Assembly (NCBI GenBank): GCA_000620205.1
Contig: JHVP01000002.1
Span: 372,001 to 436,000, forward strand
DNA from: Geodermatophilaceae bacterium URHA0031
Lineage (GTDB): Bacteria; Actinomycetota; Actinomycetes; Mycobacteriales; Geodermatophilaceae
DNA: 64,000 nt
Direction: 5' to 3'
Position 1 is the first letter of the stretch; every line of letters starts with the position of its first letter. This document shows, one piece after another, positions 56,916-64,000 of this stretch. The translations under genes and the position numbers were made by a program. The notes under the pieces are model-generated. The model saw only the letters and a list, made by a program, of their open reading frames with translations, had not been told where the DNA came from and did not search any database.

Positions 56916-56949
56916 CGGACGCACCGGCAGCATGCTGCCGGTGCGTCCG
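56916..56949 (-). terminator. 34-base perfect palindrome in the rpsQ-rplN gap
   Basis: CGGACGCACCGGCAG (56916-56930), CATG, and the complement CTGCCGGTGCGTCCG (56935-56949). Between two ribosomal operon segments; terminator, RNase processing site or protein-binding site. Confidence 0.55.
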
Positions 56950-56967
56950 AGCACGGGTACCGGGATG

Positions 56968-56992
56968 TGGCGCGCACCCGGAGGGCGCGCCA
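56968..56992 (-). terminator. Hairpin in the rpsQ-rplN gap
   Basis: TGGCGCGC (56968-56975) pairs with GCGCGCCA (56985-56992), loop of nine. Confidence 0.45.
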
Positions 56993-57015
56993 GTCGTCCA
57001 GGGTACTCCTGGTCG

Positions 57016-57035
57016 ACCGGCCCCGAGAGGCCGGT
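57016..57035 (-). terminator. Hairpin directly after rpsQ
   Basis: ACCGGCC (57016-57022) pairs with GGCCGGT (57029-57035) around CCGAGA, 11 bases after the rpsQ stop codon. Confidence 0.45.
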
Positions 57036-57046
57036 GCCGAACTGCC

Positions 57047-57346
57047 TTACTTGGCCCGCTCGACGACCGAGACCAGCCGCCACCGCTTGGTGGCGGAGGT
57101 CGGGCGCGTCTCCATGATCTGCACCCGGTCGCCGATGCCGGCGGTGTTGTCCTCGTCGTGCGCCTTCAGCTTGCTGGTGCGGCGCAGGACCTTGCCGTAC
57201 AGGCCGTGCTTCACGCGGTCCTCGACCTCGACGACGATGGTCTTCTCCATCTTGTCGCTGACGACCAGGCCCTCACGGACCTTGCGGTAGCCGCGGCCGG
57301 CCAGACCCGGGCCGCTGGCGGCCGCCGTCTGCTCGCTCTCGCTCAT
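57047..57346 (-). CDS. rpsQ: 30S ribosomal protein S17
   Basis: 99 residues with a 20-residue Gly/Ala-rich N-terminal addition, then [40 protein letters not shown] and [14 protein letters not shown]. Overlaps rpmC by four bases. Last gene of the S10 segment. Confidence 0.98.
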   Translation of the reverse strand: MSESEQTAAASGPGLAGRGYRKVREGLVVSDKMEKTIVVEVEDRVKHGLYGKVLRRTSKLKAHDEDNTAGIGDRVQIMETRPTSATKRWRLVSVVERAK

Positions 57347-57576
57347 GCCACACCCTCGTTCGGGGCGACCGAGAGACCCAGCTCGCGCTCGCGCATGATC
57401 GTGTAGATCCGGGCGATGTCACGGCGGACGGTCTGCAGTCGCCGGTTGTTGTCCAGCTGGCCGGTCGCCACCTGGAACCGCAGGTTGAACAGCTCTTCGC
57501 GCGACTCACGCAGCCGGGTGGCCAGTTCGTCGGCGGACAGCTCGCGCAGCTCGGGCGCAGTCAGTCCGGCGGCCAT
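57343..57576 (-). CDS. rpmC: 50S ribosomal protein L29
   Basis: 77 residues, two helices: [40 protein letters not shown] and [23 protein letters not shown] 57576 overlaps the rplP stop by one base. Confidence 0.98.
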   Translation of the reverse strand: MAAGLTAPELRELSADELATRLRESREELFNLRFQVATGQLDNNRRLQTVRRDIARIYTIMRERELGLSVAPNEGVA

Positions 57577-57992
57577 CACACCTCTCCTTCACGAGTGATG
57601 AAGCGGCACTTCATGGGCAGCTTGTGGATCGCGCGGCGCATGGCCTCGCGCGCCACCGGCTCGGCGACACCGGACAGCTCGAACATGATCCGGCCCGGCT
57701 TGACGTTGGCCACCCACCACTCGGGCGAGCCCTTGCCCGAGCCCATGCGGGTCTCGGCCGGCTTCTTGGTCAGCGGACGGTCGGGGTAGATCGAGATCCA
57801 CACCTTGCCGCCACGCTTGATGTGGCGGGTCATGGCGATACGAGCGGACTCGATCTGCCGGTTCGTGACGTACGCGGGCTCGAGGGCCTGGATCGCGTAG
57901 TCACCGAAGTTGATCGCGGTACCGCCCTTGGCCCGCCCGGTGCGGTCCGGGTGGTGCTGCTTGCGGTGCTTGACCCGGCGAGGGATCAGCAT
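57576..57992 (-). CDS. rplP: 50S ribosomal protein L16
   Basis: 138 residues from ATG 57992: [40 protein letters not shown], and PRL-contacting [20 protein letters not shown]. Upstream in-frame sequence belongs to the rpsC tail in another frame. Confidence 0.98.
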   Translation of the reverse strand: MLIPRRVKHRKQHHPDRTGRAKGGTAINFGDYAIQALEPAYVTNRQIESARIAMTRHIKRGGKVWISIYPDRPLTKKPAETRMGSGKGSPEWWVANVKPGRIMFELSGVAEPVAREAMRRAIHKLPMKCRFITREGEV

Positions 57993-57996
57993 GGTG

Positions 57997-58911
57997 TCAG
58001 GCCCCCTGCTCTGGCGCGGTGTTCTCGGTACCGGCCGCCTCGGCGGTCGCGGTGCCCTCGGCACCCGCGGCCTGGGCGACGGTCTGCTCCACGGGGACGT
58101 CACCCGAGGTGACGGCGACGACGTCCTCGGCGGGAGCGGTGGTGCCCTCGGCCGCAGCGCGCCCGGCCTCGGTCCCGCCGGCGGTGGTGCCCGACGAGCC
58201 CGAACGGCGCTGCGGGCGCTGGGCCCGCTCGCGACGCTGCTGACGCTGGGCGAGGGCCTCAAGGGCCTCCCGCTCGGCGCGCGAGCCACTGGCGTCGCCC
58301 TTGTAGATCCACACCTTCACGCCGATGCGACCGAAAGTGGTGCGGGCCTCGTAGATGCCGTAGTCGATGTTCGCGCGGAGCGTGTGCAGCGGCACCCGGC
58401 CCTCGCGGTAGAACTCCGACCGGCTCATCTCCGTGCCGCCCAGGCGACCGGAGCACTGCACCCGGATGCCCTTGACCTGCGGCGAGCGCTGCGCGGACTG
58501 CATCGCCTTGCGCATGGCACGGCGGAAGCTGACCCGGCTGGAGAGCTGCTCGGCGACGCCCTGGGCGACCAGCTGCGCATCCGACTCGGGGTTCTTGACC
58601 TCGAGGATGTTCAGCTGCACCTGCTTGCCGGTGAGCTTCTCCAGCTCGCCGCGGATGCGGTCGGCCTCGGCGCCACGGCGGCCGATGACGATCCCGGGGC
58701 GGGCGGTGTGGATGTCCACGCGGACGCGGTCACGGGTGCGCTCGATCTCCACCTTCGAGATGCCGGCGCGCTCCATGCCCTTGCCCATGAGCTTGCGGAT
58801 GGCCACGTCCTCCTTGACGTAGTCCGCGTAGAGCTTGTCCGCGTACCACCGGGACTTGTAGTCGGTGGTGATGCCGAGCCGGAACCCGTGCGGGTTGACC
58901 TTCTGACCCAC
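57997..58911 (-). CDS. rpsC: 30S ribosomal protein S3 with C-terminal extension
   Basis: 304 residues; bacterial S3 usually ends near 210-230. Core: [20 protein letters not shown], the KH motif [20 protein letters not shown], and [14 protein letters not shown]. From about 215 there is an Arg/Gln-rich stretch ([16 protein letters not shown]) and then an 80-residue Ala/Gly/Thr/Glu-rich acidic tail. GTG 58911 overlaps the rplV stop by one base. Confidence 0.98.
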   Translation of the reverse strand: MGQKVNPHGFRLGITTDYKSRWYADKLYADYVKEDVAIRKLMGKGMERAGISKVEIERTRDRVRVDIHTARPGIVIGRRGAEADRIRGELEKLTGKQVQLNILEVKNPESDAQLVAQGVAEQLSSRVSFRRAMRKAMQSAQRSPQVKGIRVQCSGRLGGTEMSRSEFYREGRVPLHTLRANIDYGIYEARTTFGRIGVKVWIYKGDASGSRAEREALEALAQRQQRRERAQRPQRRSGSSGTTAGGTEAGRAAAEGTTAPAEDVVAVTSGDVPVEQTVAQAAGAEGTATAEAAGTENTAPEQGA

Positions 58912-59375
58912 TAGCGGGTCCCTCCCCTCGTGTTGCTCTTCTGCTGGGTCGCCGGACCGGACTGGCCCGTGTCCCGACGTGCCTTGCGGGAACGCTGGGC
59001 GAGCTCGGCGCTCGAGCTCACCTCCGACACCTCGACGGTGATGTGGCTGGTCCGCTTGTTGATGCGGAACGCCCGGCCCTGCGCACGCGGACGGATCCGC
59101 TTGAGCGTGGGGCCCTCGTCGACGAAGGCGGCGCTGATGACGAGCGCGGCCGGGTCCAGACGCAGGTTGTGCTCTGCGTTGGCGACGGCGCTGCCGACGA
59201 CCTTGGCCACCGGCTCGCTCGCGGACTGCGGCGCGAAACGCAGCAGAGCGAGGGCCTCGTCGGTCGGCAGGTAGCGGATCATGTCCACCACCCGGCGGGC
59301 CTTCATGGGGGTGACGCTGACGAACCGGGCGGTGGCCCGAGCGGTCGGCGTCTCCTGTCCCAACTGGGAAGTCAT
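58911..59375 (-). CDS. rplV: 50S ribosomal protein L22
   Basis: 154 residues: [40 protein letters not shown], and the tunnel hairpin [21 protein letters not shown] 30-residue polar tail follows. Confidence 0.98.
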   Translation of the reverse strand: MTSQLGQETPTARATARFVSVTPMKARRVVDMIRYLPTDEALALLRFAPQSASEPVAKVVGSAVANAEHNLRLDPAALVISAAFVDEGPTLKRIRPRAQGRAFRINKRTSHITVEVSEVSSSAELAQRSRKARRDTGQSGPATQQKSNTRGGTR

Positions 59376-59398
59376 GTGAGGATCTCTTCTCTACCGGG

Positions 59399-59680
59399 TC
59401 AGCCGCGCCGCGACCGGCGGTCGTCCTTGATGTGCCCACGGAAGGTGCGCGTGGGCGCGAACTCGCCGAGCTTGTGCCCGACCATCGCCTCGGTGACGAA
59501 CACCGGGACGTGCTTGCGGCCGTCGTGCACGGCGATCGTGTGCCCGAGCATGTCGGGGATGATCGTCGAGCGCCGCGACCAGGTGCGGATGACGGTCTTG
59601 GTGCCCTTGTCGTTCTGGGCGTCCACCTTGGCGAGCAGGTGGTCGTCGACGAACGGGCCCTTCTTGAGGCTGCGTGGCAT
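59399..59680 (-). CDS. rpsS: 30S ribosomal protein S19
   Basis: 93 residues: [40 protein letters not shown], and [20 protein letters not shown]. Complete. Confidence 0.98.
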   Translation of the reverse strand: MPRSLKKGPFVDDHLLAKVDAQNDKGTKTVIRTWSRRSTIIPDMLGHTIAVHDGRKHVPVFVTEAMVGHKLGEFAPTRTFRGHIKDDRRSRRG

Positions 59681-59703
59681 GTCTGTCGGACTCCTCTACC
59701 CGC

Positions 59704-60537
<834 letters not shown>

Positions 60538-60605
60538 GGTTCCTCAGAGTCCTCTGGTCCGATCGGGTGTGGTCCGGGGTGGTGGGGTGGGCGGAAGCCC
60601 AGCCG

Positions 60606-60908
60606 TCAGGCGCCCGGACCCCCGAAGAGCTCGATGCGGTCGCCGGGGGCCACGGAGACGATGGCGCGCTTGGTGTCCTTGCGCTTCCCCATCACAGCGC
60701 CCTTCGAGCGCTTCCTCTTCCCCTGACGGTTGATCGTGTTGACGGCGAGGACCTTCACGTTGAAGACCTGCTGCACAGCGATCTTGATCTGGGTCTTGTT
60801 GGCGTCGGGCCGCACGATGAACGTGTACTTGTTTTCGTCGAGGAGGCCGTAGCTCTTCTCGGAGATGACCGGGGACAGCAGGACGTCCCGGGGGTCGCGG
60901 ACGCTCAT
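60606..60908 (-). CDS. rplW: 50S ribosomal protein L23
   Basis: 100 residues: [60 protein letters not shown]. Sits at the tunnel exit. Start overlaps rplD by four bases. Confidence 0.98.
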   Translation of the reverse strand: MSVRDPRDVLLSPVISEKSYGLLDENKYTFIVRPDANKTQIKIAVQQVFNVKVLAVNTINRQGKRKRSKGAVMGKRKDTKRAIVSVAPGDRIELFGGPGA

Positions 60909-61813
60909 GCCTGCTCCTCAGTCTGGTCGGTGACGGTCTCGGGGTCGGCCTTCGCGGCCTCGGCCGGGGTGGTCACGTCGGCAGCGGCCACCGTGCGGGG
61001 GGCCCGGGCGCTCGGCGTGGGGTCGACCGTGGCCTCGCCCAGGTCGAGGTCCGTGGTGCCCTCGCCCTCGATGGAGGGGATGGCGCCCGGGATGTCCGGC
61101 GTGGTCAGGTCGGGCAGCTCGGCCGAGCTGGCCCGCCCGGTGCCCTTCGCCGGGCCCTCGATGTACTCGGTCAGCGCGGTCTCGGTGAAGACCACCTCGT
61201 CGGCGACGAGCACGTCGTAGGTGTTGAGCTGGCCGGCCTCGATCAGGTGCACCCGCGGCACGTTGCGCAGGCTCACCCAGTTGAGGACGTCGTCGCGGTC
61301 GAGGACCACGAGCACCCGCTTGGCGGCGGTGACCGCGTCCAGGACCTTGATGGCGGCCTTGGTCGACGGGGCGTCGCCCTCGACGAAGGCGGAGACCACG
61401 TGCACGCGGTCCTCGCGGGCCCGGTCGGAGAGGGCACCGCGGAGCGCGGCGGCCTTCATCTTCTTGGGGGTCTTCTGGTCGTAGTTGCGCGGCACGGGGC
61501 CGTGCGAGACGCCACCACCGGAGAACTGCGGGGCGCGCAGCGAACCCTGCCGGGCCCGGCCGGTGCCCTTCTGGCGGTAGGGCTTGGCACCCGTACCGCT
61601 GACCTGGGCGCGCGTCTTGGTGGAGTGGGTGCCCTGGCGCGCGGCGGCCAGCTGGGCCACCACCACCTGGTGCATCAACGACACGTTGGCGTTGGCGTCG
61701 AAGAGCTCGCCGGGCAGCGTGACGCTGCCGGTGCTCTCGCCGGCCGCGTTGCGGACCGGGACCTGGCGGTCGGTCCGCGCCTGCGCCTTGGACTCAGCGA
61801 TGGACTGGCTCAC
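60905..61813 (-). CDS. rplD: 50S ribosomal protein L4 with C-terminal extension
   Basis: 302 residues; bacterial L4 is usually about 205-220. Core: [40 protein letters not shown] (tunnel loop), and [18 protein letters not shown]-like helix region followed by [13 protein letters not shown]. The last 75-80 residues are Thr/Ala/Glu/Asp-rich and disordered-looking. GTG start, overlapping rplC by four bases. Confidence 0.97.
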   Translation of the reverse strand: MSQSIAESKAQARTDRQVPVRNAAGESTGSVTLPGELFDANANVSLMHQVVVAQLAAARQGTHSTKTRAQVSGTGAKPYRQKGTGRARQGSLRAPQFSGGGVSHGPVPRNYDQKTPKKMKAAALRGALSDRAREDRVHVVSAFVEGDAPSTKAAIKVLDAVTAAKRVLVVLDRDDVLNWVSLRNVPRVHLIEAGQLNTYDVLVADEVVFTETALTEYIEGPAKGTGRASSAELPDLTTPDIPGAIPSIEGEGTTDLDLGEATVDPTPSARAPRTVAAADVTTPAEAAKADPETVTDQTEEQA

Positions 61814-62475
61814 TTGGTGTCACTCCCCACGGGACCGCCCTTGACCGCGGAGCGGACCAGCAGCAGCCCACCGCGGGGACCGGGAACGGCACCCTTGATC
61901 AGCACGAGGCCCTTCTCGGCGTCGACCGCGTGCACCTTCAGCGACAGCGTGGTCGTGGTGACCGCGCCCATGCGGCCGGCCATGCGCATGCCCTTGAAGA
62001 CCCGGCCCGGGGTGGCGCAGCCACCGATCGAGCCCGGGGAACGGTGCTTGCGCTGCACGCCGTGCCCTGCGCCCAGGCCCTTGAACCCGTGACGCTTCAT
62101 GACACCAGCGGTGCCCTTGCCCTTGCTCGTGCCGATGACGTCGACCTTCGCGACGTCGGTGAGGACGTCGACGGTCAGCTCCTGGCCGACCGTGTAGTCG
62201 CTCGCGTCCTTCGTGCGCAGCTCGACCACGTGCCGGCGGGGCGTGACGCCCGCCTTGGCGAAGTGCCCGCCCTCGGGCTTGTTCACCTTGCGGGGGTCGA
62301 TCGCGCCGAAGCCGAGCTGGACGGCCGAGTAGCCGTCGACCTCGGGGGTGCGGACCTGCGTGACCACGCACGGGCCCGCCTTGACGACGGTCACCGGCAC
62401 GATGCGGTTGTTCTCGTCGAAGACCTGGGTCATCCCCAGCTTCTCGCCGAGGAGACCACGGAATGTGCTCGCCAT
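61810..62475 (-). CDS. rplC: 50S ribosomal protein L3
   Basis: 221 residues from ATG 62475: [40 protein letters not shown] and the central [20 protein letters not shown]. Ends in a short polar tail. Confidence 0.98.
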   Translation of the reverse strand: MASTFRGLLGEKLGMTQVFDENNRIVPVTVVKAGPCVVTQVRTPEVDGYSAVQLGFGAIDPRKVNKPEGGHFAKAGVTPRRHVVELRTKDASDYTVGQELTVDVLTDVAKVDVIGTSKGKGTAGVMKRHGFKGLGAGHGVQRKHRSPGSIGGCATPGRVFKGMRMAGRMGAVTTTTLSLKVHAVDAEKGLVLIKGAVPGPRGGLLLVRSAVKGGPVGSDTK

Positions 62476-62489
62476 GTCTGGGACAGCCC

Positions 62490-62795
62490 TTACTGGATGT
62501 TGACGTCGACCGAGGCCGGCAGGTCGATGCGCATCAGCGCGTCGACCGTCTTCGGCGTCGGGTCGAGGATGTCGATGAGCCGCTTGTGCGTACGCATCTC
62601 GAAGTGCTCGCGCGAGTCCTTGTACTTGTGCGGCGAGCGGATGACGCAGTACACGTTCTTCTCCGTCGGCAGCGGCACGGGGCCGACGACGCGCGCTCCG
62701 GTCTTCGTCACCGTGTCCACGATGCGCCGCGCCGAGGCATCGATCGCCTCGTGGTCGTAGGCCTTCAGCCGGATGCGGATCTTCTGTCCCGCCAT
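62490..62795 (-). CDS. rpsJ: 30S ribosomal protein S10
   Basis: 101 residues: [60 protein letters not shown]. First gene of the S10 segment. In many bacteria S10 is also transcription factor NusE. Confidence 0.98.
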   Translation of the reverse strand: MAGQKIRIRLKAYDHEAIDASARRIVDTVTKTGARVVGPVPLPTEKNVYCVIRSPHKYKDSREHFEMRTHKRLIDILDPTPKTVDALMRIDLPASVDVNIQ

Positions 62796-62847
62796 CGGTT
62801 GTCTTCGCTCCTGCCGATCGGTTGTGAAAGTTCGTGTGGGTCTGTTG

Positions 62848-62875
62848 ACCCGGGGGTCGGGTCTCCCGACCCGGG
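62848..62875 (-). terminator. Second hairpin after tuf
   Basis: ACCCGG and GTCGGG on the left pair with CCCGAC and CCGGGT on the right, with a two-base bulge and loop TCT; the outermost pair uses base 62876. Just before rpsJ. Confidence 0.45.
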
Positions 62876-62912
62876 TGACGGGCGGCGGCTGGAGGACAGC
62901 CGCCGCCCGTCA
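62876..62912 (-). terminator. Terminator of tuf
   Basis: TGACGGGCGGCGGCTG (62876-62891) pairs perfectly with CAGCCGCCGCCCGTCA (62897-62912), loop GAGGA, five bases after the tuf stop codon. It separates tuf from the S10 segment. Confidence 0.75.
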
Positions 62913-62917
62913 GGGTG

Positions 62918-64000
62918 TCACTTGTTGATCTTGACGACCCGGCCGGCGCCGACGGTGCGGCCACCCTCACGGATGGCGAACCGGAGGCCCTCCTCCATGG
63001 CGATGGGCTGGATCAGCTCGACCGTCATCTCGGTGTTGTCGCCGGGCATGACCATCTCGGTGCCCGAGGGCAGCGTGACGACGCCGGTGACGTCGGTGGT
63101 GCGGAAGTAGAACTGCGGGCGGTAGTTGTTGAAGAACGGCGTGTGCCGGCCGCCCTCGTCCTTCGAGAGGATGTAGACCGAGCCCTCGAAGTTCGTGTGC
63201 GGGGTGATGGAGCCCGGCTTCACGACGACCTGACCGCGCTCGACGTCCTCGCGCTTGATGCCGCGCAGCAGCAGACCGACGTTGTCACCGGCCTGGCCCT
63301 GGTCGAGCAGCTTGCGGAACATCTCGACACCGGTGACCGTCGTCTTCGACGAGGTCGGGCGGATGCCGACGATCTCGATCTCCTCGGAGACCTTGACGAT
63401 GCCGCGCTCCACGCGACCGGTCACGACGGTGCCGCGGCCGGTGATGGTGAAGACGTCCTCGACGGGCATGAGGAACGGCTTGTCGATCTCACGCTCGGGC
63501 TCGGGGATGGCCGAGTCGACGGCGTCCATGAGCTCCATGAGCTTGTCGCCCCACTCGGCGTCGCCCTCGAGGGCCTTGAGCGCGGAGACGCGGACCACGG
63601 GGACGTCGTCGCCCGGGAACTCGTACTCGCTCAGCAGCTCGCGGACCTCCAGCTCGACGAGCTCGAGGATCTCCTCGTCGTCGACCATGTCGGCCTTGTT
63701 GAGCGCCACGACGATGTAGGGGACGCCGACCTGGCGGGCCAGGAGCACGTGCTCCTTGGTCTGCGGCATCGGGCCGTCGGTCGCCGCGACCACCAGGATC
63801 GCGCCGTCCATCTGCGCGGCACCGGTGATCATGTTCTTGATGTAGTCGGCGTGCCCGGGGCAGTCGACGTGCGCGTAGTGCCGGTTCTCGGTCTGGTACT
63901 CCACGTGGGCGATCGAGATCGTGATCCCACGCGCCTTCTCCTCGGGCGCCTTGTCGATCTGGTCGAACGCGGACGCCTCGTTGAGGTTCGGGTACTTGTC
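62918..64000 (-). CDS. tuf: Elongation factor Tu (5' end beyond the window)
   Basis: GTPase that brings aminoacyl-tRNA to the ribosome. 360 codons of about 397 are present; the first 35-40, with the P-loop, lie past the right edge. Visible: [18 protein letters not shown] (switch I), [20 protein letters not shown] (G3), ALNKADMV (G4), SALKALEGD (G5), and the C-terminal barrels ending [14 protein letters not shown]. The frame is open to base 64000, so a start at 63904 would be wrong. Expected upstream: fusA, rpsG, rpsL. Confidence 0.97.
   Translation of the reverse strand, partial: DKYPNLNEASAFDQIDKAPEEKARGITISIAHVEYQTENRHYAHVDCPGHADYIKNMITGAAQMDGAILVVAATDGPMPQTKEHVLLARQVGVPYIVVALNKADMVDDEEILELVELEVRELLSEYEFPGDDVPVVRVSALKALEGDAEWGDKLMELMDAVDSAIPEPEREIDKPFLMPVEDVFTITGRGTVVTGRVERGIVKVSEEIEIVGIRPTSSKTTVTGVEMFRKLLDQGQAGDNVGLLLRGIKREDVERGQVVVKPGSITPHTNFEGSVYILSKDEGGRHTPFFNNYRPQFYFRTTDVTGVVTLPSGTEMVMPGDNTEMTVELIQPIAMEEGLRFAIREGGRTVGAGRVVKINK

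Noticed and set aside
63904-63906. Start of EF-Tu at base 63904
   Set aside because: This GTG is internal ([20 protein letters not shown]); the frame continues to the window edge with conserved switch I residues.

Overview
The window is a very GC-rich chromosomal segment of an actinomycete. Supporting signs are the near-absolute third-position G/C bias, many GTG and TTG starts, leaderless genes with a TANNNT hexamer 7-8 bases before the start codon, WhiB and BldM-type regulators, a GuaB3 protein, a GroEL with a His-rich tail, and gene orders that match Mycobacterium and Streptomyces. From the protein sequences my best guess is Geodermatophilaceae (Blastococcus, Modestobacter or Geodermatophilus type). 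That is an inference from memory, not a database result. I saw no tRNA, rRNA, CRISPR, insertion sequence or prophage; this is core chromosome.

Layout. 1-9 kb resembles the M. tuberculosis Rv0948c-Rv0952 area: sucC-sucD, an unidentified membrane protein, a lipase-like hydrolase, an M23 peptidase, a VOC protein, the pcrA helicase, and a divergent chorismate mutase behind what looks like a peptide-leader attenuator. 9-14.4 kb is regulatory: an ECF41-type sigma factor with its own promoter signature, a PIG-L deacetylase, and an envelope-stress module. That module is a LuxR-type response regulator and a PspC-fused histidine kinase facing a PspC protein, a PspC/toastrack-like protein and a small membrane protein; both PspC genes carry the same 26-bp element. 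14.6-25 kb holds guaA-guaB3-guaB, a DUF5319-like protein, a BldM-like orphan regulator facing a WhiB3/WhiD protein, a TPR-GGDEF protein and groES-groEL1 under a CIRCE operator.

25-39 kb corresponds to mycobacterial Rv3417c-Rv3443c: methyltransferase, tsaD-rimI-tsaB, tsaE-udg, alr-nnr-acpS, glmS, glmM, rpsI and rplM. These serve t6A tRNA modification, cell-wall precursor supply, lipid carrier activation and ribosome assembly. A hydrolase gene on the other strand splits tsaE from tsaB. 39-44.2 kb is a set of molybdenum-cofactor genes (moeA, moaC, mog, fdhD, mobA) with a carbonic anhydrase and an NAD(P)-binding protein, sitting between rplM and truA.

44.2-64 kb is the ribosomal-protein superoperon on the minus strand. 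In transcription order it runs tuf (cut by the right edge), rpsJ-rplC-rplD-rplW-rplB-rpsS-rplV-rpsC-rplP-rpmC-rpsQ, a 200-bp hairpin-rich gap, rplN-rplX-rplE-rpsN-rpsH-rplF-rplR-rpsE-rpmD-rplO, secY-adk-map, infA-rpmJ-rpsM-rpsK-rpsD-rpoA, rplQ and truA. L17, S3 and L4 carry long C-terminal extensions. Many genes across the window end in a recurrent hairpin that begins with AAGGACC right after the stop codon.

Most worth following up: the chorismate mutase leader, the paired 26-bp elements of the PspC module, the BldM-like palindrome before whiB, the duplicated guaB tail, and the 3'-end hairpin family.
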